Assembly: GCF_017052585.1 (NCBI RefSeq)
Contig: NZ_JAFFHZ010000001.1
Coordinates: 5,456,001 to 5,520,000, forward strand
Direction of reading: 5' to 3'
Length of the DNA: 64,000 nt
DNA from: Paenibacillus apiarius
GTDB taxonomy: Bacteria > Bacillota > Bacilli > Paenibacillales > Paenibacillaceae
Shown here: positions 52,139 through 61,150 of the stretch, one piece after another
Position numbering within the stretch: the first letter of the stretch is position 1
Layout of the letters: every line of letters starts with the position of its first letter
Translations under genes and position numbers: made by a program
The notes under the pieces: generated by a model
The model's database searches: none
What the model saw: only the letters and a program-made list of their open reading frames with translations
What the model was told of the DNA's origin: nothing

Positions 52139-53076
52139 TGAAAGCAATGAAAGTCGGCGTTATTATGGGAGGAGTCTCATCAGAGCGCCAGGTGTCGCTT
52201 ATGACGGGGAAGGAAATTATGGCTCATTTGGATGACAAATATGAAGCCGTACCGATAGAGCTGAATTCGAAGGAAGAGCTTATTGACAAAGTCAAAGAGG
52301 TGGACGTCGCCGTGCTGGCGCTGCACGGCAAATACGGCGAGGACGGAACGGTGCAAGGCACGCTGGAGACGCTAGGCATTCCATATACAGGCGGCGGCGT
52401 CTTATCGAGCAGCTTGTGCATGGACAAAGAATTGACGAAAAAAATCATCCGCTTCGAGGGAATTCCGACGCCGGACTGGATGTTGATTACCTCGCTCGAT
52501 GAGCTCGACACTGCGGAAGTCGGCAAGCGGCTCGGCTATCCCGTCGTCGTGAAGCCGAATACGGGCGGCTCCAGCATCGGCGTTCAGATTGCCGACCGCG
52601 CGGACAGTCTGCGTCAAGCGGTGGCAGATGCGCTTCAATGGGACCGGGAAGTGCTGCTGGAGCAATATATTGGCGGCGACGAAATTACGTGTGCCGTACT
52701 GAACGGAACAATGCTGCCGATCGTGTCTATCCGGGCCAATGCGCATTTCTTCGATTATTCGTCCAAGTATGATGACGGCGGGGCGGCAGAGGAAGTCGTC
52801 GAACTGCCTGAGTCATACGATAAGGCGGTTCGTGAGGCAGCTCTCCGAATTTATAAAGCAACGAAGTGCAGCGTATATGCCCGTATCGACATGATGATCA
52901 AAGACGGGATTCCCTATGTATTGGAAGTGAACACGCTGCCGGGATTGACGAAGAACAGCTTGCTGCCGAAGAGCGCCCAAGCGGCGGGCATTTCTTACAG
53001 CCAGCTGCTGGATGAAATCATTACGCATTCTTTGCGGGAACGAACACAAGAAGAAGCAGGTCTCCTCGGGCGATAA
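52138..53076 (+). CDS. ddl: D-alanine--D-alanine ligase
   Basis: A 312-residue ATP-grasp enzyme that joins two D-alanines for peptidoglycan. 'VIMGGVSSERQVSL', 'ALHGKYGEDGTVQG', 'PVVVKPNTGGSSIGV', 'ARIDMM' and 'EVNTLPGLTKNSLLPK' are standard. The Lys-Tyr pattern of Ddl is retained ('FDYSSKYDDG'). ATG 52138 is seven bases from 'ggagg' and overlaps the ddlR stop. The 3' end is folded into a terminator shared with the convergent protease gene. Confidence 0.95.
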   Translation: MKAMKVGVIMGGVSSERQVSLMTGKEIMAHLDDKYEAVPIELNSKEELIDKVKEVDVAVLALHGKYGEDGTVQGTLETLGIPYTGGGVLSSSLCMDKELTKKIIRFEGIPTPDWMLITSLDELDTAEVGKRLGYPVVVKPNTGGSSIGVQIADRADSLRQAVADALQWDREVLLEQYIGGDEITCAVLNGTMLPIVSIRANAHFFDYSSKYDDGGAAEEVVELPESYDKAVREAALRIYKATKCSVYARIDMMIKDGIPYVLEVNTLPGLTKNSLLPKSAQAAGISYSQLLDEIITHSLRERTQEEAGLLGR

Positions 53077-53100
53077 CGCCCGGAGATCTGCTTCTTCTGT
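53051..53100. terminator. Bidirectional terminator overlapping the ddl 3' end
   Basis: aagaagcag.tctcc.cgggcg pairs with cgcccggaga.ctgcttctt. The ddl stop codon lies in the loop. It also serves the convergent protease gene. Confidence 0.75.
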
Positions 53101-53110
53101 TTAGCCTGTC

Positions 53111-56100
53111 TTATTGCAAATTCATAACGCGGTACAGAATGAGTGCCGCTTGCGCCCGTGTGGACGTGCCTGCCGGATCGAACTTGTTGCCGTTGGTTCC
53201 TTTAATCAAGCCTTTGCTTACGGCGAAGACAACAGCCGCTTTGGCGTCCTTCGAGATGAGCGCTTCATCTTTGAAGCCGAGTGACGCGCCGAACTGCGAC
53301 AGGTCTGCCCCCAGCGCTTGCGCGAGCATAACGACCATTTGCTGGCGGGTCAACGGATCGCGGGCGCCCGGTTCTGTAATCCGGTCTTCCCATGTCTTGC
53401 CGTTGTCCGTCAAACGATCGAGCAACGTAGCGAACTCCGCCTGCGTTACCATATCGTTCGGCTTGAACGTACCCGTGCCGTCTTTGCCGCGCAGCAGCTC
53501 GTGCGCCGCGATGACTTCAATCTCGTCCTTGGCCCAATGGGCAGCGATATCAAGGAACGATCTCGCTTGCTCTGCGATCGTATATGCGCCGAAGTGCGCT
53601 GCCTTGAAGGTAACGGCCTTTCCATCTTTTGCTTTCGTGCCGATGCCTTCATAGTTCCAGTCGCCTTGCGCGTCTTGAGCGTATGCGCCGGTCTTGCGAA
53701 TATCCTGCAATGCTGCAGTGTCGAGCTTCAAGGTAATCTCCAATGCGGTATCTTTCATTTCCTTAGGTCCATGAATGGTCAGCTTTGGAGCTGTAAAGGT
53801 TGTCTTGCCCTGATCCTTGCTGAATCCTTTTTCCTTATGGTCAGCCAAGGATAGCACCAGCTCGAATCCATTGTTTCCGATAAGTCCGGCAATGGCCTTG
53901 TTCGGAATGGAGACGTCAAAATCAGCGGCGGACAGCAGCAAGCCCTTGCCGGAGTCGGACAGTGTCTGTGCAGCCGACTTCTCGAGCGTGAGGCTTACTT
54001 CACCGTATTTCTTCATTTGCACATCGCTGAGATCAAGTTGCGCTTGCTTGGCGTCCTTGTCTTGCAGCTGTTTTTTCAATGCTGCGACATCTACTTTGAG
54101 AACCGCATTCACCGTATCGCCCTTCTTCGTTTCGGTCAACGTTCCGGCCTTCAGTTTGCTGCCCGCCGCTGGAACAGCGGCCGCGAAGGCAGAGCTTCCC
54201 GAAGAAGATGCTGAAGGTGCGGTACCCGGCTTCGGATTCGGAACGGTCGGTTTGATTACCTTAATGGTCGCAGAGTGGAGCTCTTCAATCGGAATGGTCT
54301 CTTCGTTAACATTGAGCAGCTTCGCATCCGTCAGATTAAAGGTATACGTTCCTTCCTTGTTGCTAGAAAAGGTGATGCTTGCAATAGCACCGGCTCCTTT
54401 ATAGGCGCCGCCAGTCAAACGGACGGAGTAATCCAATTTCTTCATGCCATTATCCAAATCGCTTGTTTCTTGCTCGATGATTAGCGGCACATCAGGATGG
54501 TGCTTTTGCTGATAAGTAGCCAACACTACGCTTGGCTCTATTTTTTCCAGAGTCAGATTGCGGTCATAGGTCAGGCTGAACGAAGCCGAGTAGACAGCTT
54601 CCGGAACGGAGAAGTTGACCTTGACATCAAACGGTTCTCCTGTCAGCACTTCTGATTTGGCGCTTCCGGCGTACACCTTGTCCTTGTTGTCAAACACGAC
54701 GTGGTGTGCAGGGGCAAGCACCCCGTTAGAGGCTGCGTCATAAACATAAATAGCCCAGTTGTTCATGCCCGGATTCAAAGGCGCGGAAATCGTAAACGTC
54801 CCGTCATTATTAACGGTGCCGTTTGTCAGATCCCCACTGCTTAGATGAATTGCCGTTACAAAAATATTGTTGCCTACAGGCTCATTAGGGAGCAAATCAA
54901 TTAGCAAATCCTTCGTCACTTTCCCCGATATAATGCCCTTCCCTGGATTTACCTCATCGATTCGAACAGGATCCTCATCCATTACGGACTCAGGCGCTTG
55001 CCGATCGATGATAAACCATGATTTCTGTTTTTCCAGCTTGTTCTCTCCAATGACAGGAACAAGATGATATTTTCCGTCCGGCAGCGTGACGGATTGGCCG
55101 TCTTTTTTTACGGTTCCATTCCAATTCTGAATGCCATATATATCTGGATCGTGCATATTACCGTAATCCTTGCTGACATAAACGTCTCCCATGTGATGGC
55201 CATATACACTGTCGGTGACCGAAATCGTGAAATCTTCGATTGACCTCGTCACGGCAAAGGTCATTTTAGTCCTCTGTTTGGGGGATTCTCCATTCGGAGA
55301 GAAGAACACTGGATCAGTCGTAATGTTTGTAATCGTATCGATTTCATATTTATCCCCGACATACAGGCTGACAGGAAGCCGAAGCACATGTCCTTGCGCC
55401 TCCGTTAAAATGATGAAGCCTTCATAGCTTCCATCGGGAACGTTTGCCGGCACCATCACGTTAACGTCAAACGTGTTTTCTCCGTTCGGAGACACTGTGA
55501 CAGTGTCGGTGTCAGCACTTAGTTTAAGTCCTTTATCGGTACCATTCCATTGGATCGAGATGCTGTAACTTTGATCTTCGTTAGCGATATCCTTGACTTT
55601 AATGCTCTTTGAATATTGATTGCCTGCTCCGACCAAGCCGAAAGATACGCTTCCCGTTTCGTACTCGGACTCTTGTTTATTTTCTGTGGCTGTCGTTGTT
55701 GCCTTGGCCATTGCAATCGATTTTGCAGAGATGACGTTGTTCAAGTCGACCCGGCCTGCGCCTTGCTCCATTACCAAATAGGGAGCTTTATCGCGATCAT
55801 ACATCGGCACGGCATTATTCATCATCAGCGACTTGAGTTCGTTCGTTCTGATTCGATGATGATATTTCTCGAGCAGCAAGGCGGCGGCGCCTGCAATATG
55901 AGGGGCGGCCATGCTGGTGCCTTGCGAATCTTTATAAGCATCTTCATAGTTGCCGTCCCAAGCCGGAACGGAAGAGCGGATGGCGACCCCCGGAGCGGAG
56001 ATGTCTGGCTTTATTGTATAGTCGGGGTAAACAGGGCCGCGGGAGCTAAAGTCAGCCAACAGATCCTGCTCTTCAATCGTAGAGAAAGCGACAGTAGTTA

Positions 56101-57658
56101 CTCCGCGTTCAATATTGCCCTTGAGCGTTAAGCCGGCATCTTTAGAGACTGAGTAGGTAGGGATATACTCGCCGGGGTCTCCGAGTGTCGCTTTGAGTTC
56201 CCCATCTACATTGTTGAAAATAATGAGTGCGGCTGCGCCGGCCTGCGCCGCGTTGACCGCTTTGTCTCCGAAAGTCATGCCAACCTCTTCGTTTCCGACA
56301 AGAATGGTACCGCCGCGCGAAACAAGCACTAGCTTGCCGGCAACGTCTTTGCCCTTATAGTCCTCGGCTTTTCCGTAATTGGCATATACCATCTCGAACG
56401 ATTTGCCTTGTTCGGTTATTTCTTTGGCGTTCTCGGACAAATGCGCATAGACCCGTTTCAACCCAGGAGCATCGAACACAGGGGTAATCGTTGGAGGCGT
56501 GGAAGCGCCGACGGATATCGGAAGATGCGCTCCTCCGGGACTGCCGACGGTGCCGGCCTTCGGACCTGCGTTCCCATTCGCCAAGACGACGGTCACGCCG
56601 GCGGCCACCGCATTGTTGACCGCAACCGAATCGGCCGTGTACGCATTGTTGAAGTCTACGCCGAGCGACAGATTGATGACATCCAGATTTTCCCTTACTG
56701 CTGTATCTATCGCTGCCGTAATGTTATCAGTCGAGCCTTTGCCGTAAGGCCCGAGCACGCGGTACACGTACAACTCAGCGCCGGGAGCTACGCCCTTGAC
56801 CCATCCGGTTGGACTGTTCGGGTCATCCGGATTGCCGCGTCCGGCGATCGTTCCGGATACGTGCGTCCCATGCGTCGTGTGATATGGGGTCCCGTCCTTC
56901 AAAGGCAGCTTCGTCGAATCCGGCAAGGTTTCCATCGGAGTGGGATCTTTGTCGACGAAATCCCAGCCTTCTTTATACGCACCTTTCAAGCTCGGATGAT
57001 TCATATCGATGCCCGTATCCAGCACGCCGATTTTAATGCCTCGGCCTGTAACGCCGATATCCCAGAGCTTGTTCGCGCCAATATGCGGCGCACTGTCATC
57101 CATGAGCGGTCCGAACGGCAGTTCATCATTGATTGGAGGCGCACTGTATACCAAGTTCGGATAGATGGCTTTGACACCTGGGATTTCTGCCAACCGCTCT
57201 ACTTCATTTGCGGGAATGCGCACCGAATATCCATTGAATGCCGTCGTGTATTCGTGGTTGAATTCAACATTCAGGCTGCTCTCGGCTTTCATTTTGAATG
57301 CGGCATGTTCCAACCGGATTTTTTTCTCGTGATTGCCAGAGAACGGCACAATGCTGTTTTTTGCATTTGCCTCATGCAAGGCTACGGGGTCCGTTTCCAA
57401 TTCAACGATCACCGTCACGGGTTCATCGCTGTCGGATTGCGCGACAAAAATGTCGGCCTTGGAACGAAGCGAGGAAGGTGTGGAGAGAGAACGGATCGGG
57501 AGCTGTGGCGAAAGCGTGGCTTTTAACTTCGGAGTCACTTGCTCCAGAGGAGGAGTCTCCTGTGCGTAGGTCATTGACGGGGCCGGGAACAGCATCCCCG
57601 CAACCATGGCGATGCTAATGAGTCCGGCTAATTTTTTACGTATCGTATGCGTTCTCAA
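53111..57658 (-). CDS. Large cell-surface S8 (subtilisin-like) protease with PA, cohesin-like and SLH regions
   Basis: A 1515-residue exported protease. In order: signal peptide (1-33, ending near 'TYAQ'); an inhibitor I9-type propeptide (about 80-175); the S8 catalytic domain with Asp214 ('VLDTGIDMNHPSL'), His263 ('HGTHVSGT') and Ser582 ('GTSMAAPHIAG'); an inserted PA domain (about 390-500). Fn3-like beta domains follow, then a cohesin-like region (about 1035-1170, 'VNFSVPEAVYSASFSL'). The C-terminus has SLH motifs ('FLDIAAHWAKDEIEVIA', 'LGFKDEALI', 'KGLIKGTNGNKFDP') for S-layer/wall anchoring. I chose TTG 57658 behind 'aagggagg'. GTG 57721 also has an ideal 'aaaggagg' and would add 21 residues. 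Confidence 0.87.
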   Translation of the reverse strand: MRTHTIRKKLAGLISIAMVAGMLFPAPSMTYAQETPPLEQVTPKLKATLSPQLPIRSLSTPSSLRSKADIFVAQSDSDEPVTVIVELETDPVALHEANAKNSIVPFSGNHEKKIRLEHAAFKMKAESSLNVEFNHEYTTAFNGYSVRIPANEVERLAEIPGVKAIYPNLVYSAPPINDELPFGPLMDDSAPHIGANKLWDIGVTGRGIKIGVLDTGIDMNHPSLKGAYKEGWDFVDKDPTPMETLPDSTKLPLKDGTPYHTTHGTHVSGTIAGRGNPDDPNSPTGWVKGVAPGAELYVYRVLGPYGKGSTDNITAAIDTAVRENLDVINLSLGVDFNNAYTADSVAVNNAVAAGVTVVLANGNAGPKAGTVGSPGGAHLPISVGASTPPTITPVFDAPGLKRVYAHLSENAKEITEQGKSFEMVYANYGKAEDYKGKDVAGKLVLVSRGGTILVGNEEVGMTFGDKAVNAAQAGAAALIIFNNVDGELKATLGDPGEYIPTYSVSKDAGLTLKGNIERGVTTVAFSTIEEQDLLADFSSRGPVYPDYTIKPDISAPGVAIRSSVPAWDGNYEDAYKDSQGTSMAAPHIAGAAALLLEKYHHRIRTNELKSLMMNNAVPMYDRDKAPYLVMEQGAGRVDLNNVISAKSIAMAKATTTATENKQESEYETGSVSFGLVGAGNQYSKSIKVKDIANEDQSYSISIQWNGTDKGLKLSADTDTVTVSPNGENTFDVNVMVPANVPDGSYEGFIILTEAQGHVLRLPVSLYVGDKYEIDTITNITTDPVFFSPNGESPKQRTKMTFAVTRSIEDFTISVTDSVYGHHMGDVYVSKDYGNMHDPDIYGIQNWNGTVKKDGQSVTLPDGKYHLVPVIGENKLEKQKSWFIIDRQAPESVMDEDPVRIDEVNPGKGIISGKVTKDLLIDLLPNEPVGNNIFVTAIHLSSGDLTNGTVNNDGTFTISAPLNPGMNNWAIYVYDAASNGVLAPAHHVVFDNKDKVYAGSAKSEVLTGEPFDVKVNFSVPEAVYSASFSLTYDRNLTLEKIEPSVVLATYQQKHHPDVPLIIEQETSDLDNGMKKLDYSVRLTGGAYKGAGAIASITFSSNKEGTYTFNLTDAKLLNVNEETIPIEELHSATIKVIKPTVPNPKPGTAPSASSSGSSAFAAAVPAAGSKLKAGTLTETKKGDTVNAVLKVDVAALKKQLQDKDAKQAQLDLSDVQMKKYGEVSLTLEKSAAQTLSDSGKGLLLSAADFDVSIPNKAIAGLIGNNGFELVLSLADHKEKGFSKDQGKTTFTAPKLTIHGPKEMKDTALEITLKLDTAALQDIRKTGAYAQDAQGDWNYEGIGTKAKDGKAVTFKAAHFGAYTIAEQARSFLDIAAHWAKDEIEVIAAHELLRGKDGTGTFKPNDMVTQAEFATLLDRLTDNGKTWEDRITEPGARDPLTRQQMVVMLAQALGADLSQFGASLGFKDEALISKDAKAAVVFAVSKGLIKGTNGNKFDPAGTSTRAQAALILYRVMNLQ

Positions 57659-57721
57659 GCTGTAGCCTCCCTTCGGAAATTTATGCTCTGCTCTAGCAAC
57701 GATGTCGAATATGTAAACCAC

Positions 57722-58062
57722 TCACCACCCTCCTTTGTATAGTAATAGATTCCATATGTTACCATGGATTCATAGTCATCATTTTAATACACTGTTCGAG
57801 CTTATCCATGAGGATTTGGTCCTAAAGTTATAGAAGTAGATTTATAGGGGAAAGGAAAGAATTATATAAAATTTTGTCTAATTTTATCGTTATTCTCGCG
57901 ATTTGCTTATGTCTTCCGCGCTAATAATTATCAAATACCTTTGAGCTATTCGAGGCTGCGATATAAAAGGATTCTTGTTCAATTGATATGAATTTAACTA
58001 GAATAGTAGAATAATGATTGCAGCGCTTATCCGCCTGTCCCTCGGCTTCCCTCTGTTCCCGC
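57722..58062. other. AT-rich divergent intergenic region, no gene seen
   Basis: This stretch between the protease and the GNAT gene is low in GC and contains no convincing frame. It must hold the protease promoter on the minus strand. A TATACA lies just upstream of the ribosome binding site on that strand, but no clear -35 was found. Confidence 0.5.
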
Positions 58063-58091
58063 TTGACATTGACGGAGGGGAAGACTTTATA
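58063..58091 (+). promoter_or_regulatory. Sigma-A promoter of the GNAT gene
   Basis: TTGACA and TTTATA are separated by exactly 17 bases, 70 bases upstream of the start codon. Confidence 0.6.
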
Positions 58092-58160
58092 TTTAAATGA
58101 CTTGCATAAGAGCTGATCATGCAAGCAGCTTGCAACAGCAAACCTCGAAGGGATGGGAAC

Positions 58161-58952
58161 ATGATACGCAAATTAACGCCAGCAGAGATGAAGGCAATCT
58201 TGCATTCGATAAACAGGGAACAGCATTTTCTATACTATTCATACCTTACATTCCGCAAGCATAATGCCGTGCATTACGGGCAGTTTACCGGCCGGGGCGA
58301 ACTGCTCGGAGTGCTGGCTTATTTAAGGGGACTTCCGTTTCATCATGCCTTTTCCGTATATCCCGTGCAGGAGTCATTTCGCATCCGTCCATTGCTATCG
58401 TTCATGAAGCAGGAACTGCAGTTGCCGGACCATACGGTAGGCAACTTTATTATTAATCAGGACGAAATGGCGCTCCTCGCCTCTCAGCTCGACTTTCTCA
58501 AGCCGCCCAAAGAACTGCTTCTGATGAAGCATATCCATCAGGAGGCGTTGCCGAAGGAGGACGGGCGCGTCGTGCATTTGGGACCGTCCCATTATGACCG
58601 CATTGAGTCGAAAATGGCAGAACTTCATACGATGGCCTTTACGAGAGAAGAATTGCGGCACCCGTTCTATGGCGTGATGGAACAACGGGAGCTGGTCGCG
58701 GTGGGAGGCTACCACATCTACAACGAGGATTATGTTGAGCTGGGGAATATCGGAACGGATGTCTCGAGGAGAAGACGAGGATACGGCAAAAGGGTATGCG
58801 CGGAGCTCACCCGCAAAGGGAGAGAGGTAACGCCAAATGTATATTTGAATGTATTGAGAGAGAACGAAGGCGCGGTTCGCCTATATGAATCGCTTGGTTA
58901 TGAATCCATCTGCGAGCAGTACATCGCTGAATTTGCTGTTGGCGATGCATAA
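58161..58952 (+). CDS. GNAT family N-acetyltransferase
   Basis: A 263-residue protein with the acetyl-CoA binding signature 'IGTDVSRRRRGYGKRVCAEL' and 'NEGAVRLYESLGYE' near its C-terminus (FR47-like). The N-terminal 130 residues are a less conserved domain. I chose ATG 58161, behind 'aagggatggg', over an open-frame ATG further upstream. The substrate is unknown. The sigma-G-like promoter of the next gene lies at its 3' end. Confidence 0.82.
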   Translation: MIRKLTPAEMKAILHSINREQHFLYYSYLTFRKHNAVHYGQFTGRGELLGVLAYLRGLPFHHAFSVYPVQESFRIRPLLSFMKQELQLPDHTVGNFIINQDEMALLASQLDFLKPPKELLLMKHIHQEALPKEDGRVVHLGPSHYDRIESKMAELHTMAFTREELRHPFYGVMEQRELVAVGGYHIYNEDYVELGNIGTDVSRRRRGYGKRVCAELTRKGREVTPNVYLNVLRENEGAVRLYESLGYESICEQYIAEFAVGDA

Positions 58953-58976
58953 TAACAATTGTTGCTATACATACTA
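58946..58976 (+). promoter_or_regulatory. Sigma-G-type (forespore) promoter of the gamma-SASP-like gene
   Basis: TGCATA and CATACTA are 18 bases apart, matching the sigma-F/sigma-G consensus. The expected start near 58983 is about 43 bases before the small gene. Confidence 0.6.
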
Positions 58977-59025
58977 TAACTTGACACACAATTAGACATC
59001 CTAACATGAATGGAGCGAGCTGAAA

Positions 59026-59184
59026 ATGGACAATACTCACGATAAAGCCACGAAAGCGGAAGTACAGTCGACCAAACTCAATAAAATGCCGGTCGTAAAC
59101 AACGAAGACACTGAATTTGCCTCTGAAGTGACAGATGCCCAACGCCAAGCAGCCAATCGTTCGGCAGAGGCTGCAAAAGAATAA
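59026..59184 (+). CDS. Gamma-type small acid-soluble spore protein-like
   Basis: A 52-residue, very hydrophilic protein. The motif 'EFASEVTDAQRQAANRSAEA' resembles the repeat of gamma-type SASP (SspE family: FA-x-ETD-x-Q...N..SE), which serves as an amino acid reserve in the forespore. The ATG is preceded by 'ggagcgagctgaaa'. The sigma-G-like promoter and the dedicated terminator fit spore expression. Only one repeat is present, whereas Bacillus SspE has two. Confidence 0.7.
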   Translation: MDNTHDKATKAEVQSTKLNKMPVVNNEDTEFASEVTDAQRQAANRSAEAAKE

Positions 59185-59201
59185 TATATGAGATGAAAGA
59201 C

Positions 59202-59233
59202 AAAAAAGCTTGGTTGGCGCCAAGCTTTTTTTT
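59202..59233. terminator. Bidirectional terminator after the SASP-like gene
   Basis: aaaaaagcttgg pairs with ccaagctttttt around a 6-base loop. T runs on both strands also serve the convergent DUF2935 gene. Confidence 0.8.
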
Positions 59234-59337
59234 GCATCTCGTATGGTGAAAATTTGAAGGGGGCACCCCTACCTCAACACGTTCAAACTTGTCACCTTAT
59301 GGAGAACTGCAAACCCATACCATAAGCGGCGGGAACG

Positions 59338-60147
59338 TCAGGTTACCACTCGGGGTGTTGTCGGATCGCATTCGGGATTCGGGACTGCCCCAGATTGGGC
59401 AAGCTTAATTAAGTAATAACACTCTTCCCGTGCCATATGATCAGGAATGAGCGGACTGATGATGTCTAGTACTTCCGAATTCAGTTCCATCTCCTCCAGC
59501 TCCAGCAGAAACTTTGTGAACAATTTGATTTCAAGATTCACATCCGAATGGAACCGCCGCAGCGCCGGAAATGCTTTCAACTGCGTACGCATGTATCCGA
59601 CCATTTCCACCGCCTTCAAATAAAAGTCATTGAAGTGCTTTTCGAACTTCATGCTTTTCTCGATCAGACGCCTCTCGACAGCATCCAGATTCGACGCTAT
59701 GGAAGCCGCATGTCCCGCCGCATCTGAGAGCCATACCAAGTCATAATGAAGCGGGTCGAATTGGGGCACGGGATGGCCGGATAGGAGAGCGTTTAAAATA
59801 AGCACGTATTCATCGAGCTCATTTACCATGTGATTGAAAAAAGTCGGCGGCAGACTTACCGCGACTTGACTGAGCAACAGCCTTCGCTGCAAGTCCAGCT
59901 TGAAGGAACGCAGTTGCAATGTCAGGGGGCGGGCTTGCTGAGCAATGTTGTTGAGATTTGCTGCCGCGTCCTCCTTGTTGGACTGTTCCAGCAGCATATC
60001 GAAGCTTTGAATGAAGTACTGCGCGTTTTGGATATCTTTCGTTTCTCTCGGTGATAACGCATCGAAGATGAACCGGGCATGATCGCCTAGGATTTGCAGC
60101 CAGAACCGATGCTCGAACAAGGCAGATGAAACGCGATTGCCACTCAT
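59338..60147 (-). CDS. DUF2935 ferritin-like helical protein
   Basis: A 269-residue all-helical protein with two DUF2935 repeats. Each begins with an 'E/H-x-FW/WL...HA' pattern: 'FEHRFWLQILGDHARFIFDAL' (shown in part) and later 'LSDAAGHAASIASNLDAVE'. The fold is thought to bind metal in a four-helix bundle. ATG 60147 follows 'gaggagga'; the open frame upstream is not used. Spore-formers carry such proteins frequently and the function is unknown. Confidence 0.85.
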   Translation of the reverse strand: MSGNRVSSALFEHRFWLQILGDHARFIFDALSPRETKDIQNAQYFIQSFDMLLEQSNKEDAAANLNNIAQQARPLTLQLRSFKLDLQRRLLLSQVAVSLPPTFFNHMVNELDEYVLILNALLSGHPVPQFDPLHYDLVWLSDAAGHAASIASNLDAVERRLIEKSMKFEKHFNDFYLKAVEMVGYMRTQLKAFPALRRFHSDVNLEIKLFTKFLLELEEMELNSEVLDIISPLIPDHMAREECYYLIKLAQSGAVPNPECDPTTPRVVT

Positions 60148-60344
60148 GATTTCGCTCCTCCTCTCGTTGACGTTGCATAACAGAGCGTATTCGGTAATAT
60201 AAGAATATATGCAGGTTCCGGCTCTTGCCGGGACTGAATTTGCGACGTAAGACCACTTGAAAACTGTTTGCAAGCCTGATAGTGTGATAAATTAGAGAAT
60301 GTAGTGATTTGCAGCATGAGCAGGTTGGAATGGAGGAACGGATA

Positions 60345-60755
60345 ATGGAAGAGAACATAGAACGCCAATTTGAGGAACAGAGAAAGCTGTTCAAGCAGCT
60401 GGACGTTGAATTGGATGCATTAACGATTCATCAGAAGGACTTTGCAACAAAGTTCCGCGGGTATGATCCAGATGAAGTGGATACGTTCTTGGACACGGTA
60501 ATTAAAGATTACGGGCAATTCTTTGTCGTTATAAATGATTTGTTGAATCAATATGAAAAGGTGCAGCATCAAGCCCGAGCCAATTATGAAGCACTCCAGC
60601 ATAAAAAGACGGAGCCGGCCGAGTCAGGCTCTCCGGCAGAGAAACGGCCGGTGATTGACAAGAAATTCATCGAAGACGTCGTGCAGCAGTTGGAGCATAA
60701 CATCGATGAGCTGAAATATCGGATACAAGTCGGTTTCGAAAGCGAACGTGATTAA
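60345..60755 (+). CDS. DivIVA-domain protein (GpsB-like)
   Basis: A 136-residue coiled-coil protein. The DivIVA/GpsB N-terminal motif 'KDFATKFRGYDPDEVDTFLD' and 'VIKDYGQFF' is clear, then a linker of polar residues and a C-terminal helix ('FIEDVVQQLEHNIDELKYRI'). Such proteins bind curved membrane or division machinery. I chose ATG 60345 behind 'ggagg'; ATG 60330 is an alternative. Confidence 0.82.
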   Translation: MEENIERQFEEQRKLFKQLDVELDALTIHQKDFATKFRGYDPDEVDTFLDTVIKDYGQFFVVINDLLNQYEKVQHQARANYEALQHKKTEPAESGSPAEKRPVIDKKFIEDVVQQLEHNIDELKYRIQVGFESERD

Positions 60756-60886
60756 CCTCACCGCATGTAATCACCGTCCAATTGGATGGGGAGGGCGAGC
60801 GGAAAATGGCAGGTCACGGATTCATTACATTCCGTTATACTTATAGCAATGAATTGCTCATCATAATGAAATGTTAGGTGAATCGC

Positions 60887-61096
60887 ATGAATGTAACCGT
60901 ATCGCTGCTCGTTGCTTGCGCGGTCATTCTCGTTGCCGTCATCGCCACAATCGTGGTTGGCAATTCGAAAGAGAACCGGGAAGGCAACCCTACGTATGAC
61001 CAGAAGACGAAAAATATTTTCGTCCGGCTGTCCGTCTATTACACGATAGCCGGCGTCATATGTATTGCGCTGTTCTTGGCGCTCGTCTTCAATTAA
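60887..61096 (+). CDS. Small two-helix membrane protein
   Basis: A 69-residue protein with two hydrophobic spans (about 6-24 and 45-68) and a charged middle ('NSKENREGNPTYDQKTKN'). ATG 60887 is used with 'aggtg' six bases upstream; GTG 60878 is possible. No family was recognised. It ends at a perfect hairpin terminator. Confidence 0.65.
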   Translation: MNVTVSLLVACAVILVAVIATIVVGNSKENREGNPTYDQKTKNIFVRLSVYYTIAGVICIALFLALVFN

Positions 61097-61108
61097 TAAT
61101 CTCAATGG

Positions 61109-61140
61109 GAACCGCCGTTACGAGAGAGTAACGGCGGTTC
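61109..61140. terminator. Bidirectional terminator
   Basis: gaaccgccgttac pairs perfectly with gtaacggcggttc around a 6-base loop, between convergent genes. Confidence 0.85.
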
Positions 61141-61150
61141 TTTGTCGTAA

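Noticed and set aside
56408-57526. 372-codon open frame on the plus strand
   Set aside because: It is antisense to the S8 protease propeptide and catalytic domain, has no ribosome binding site and reads as a low-complexity Arg/Ile-rich shadow.
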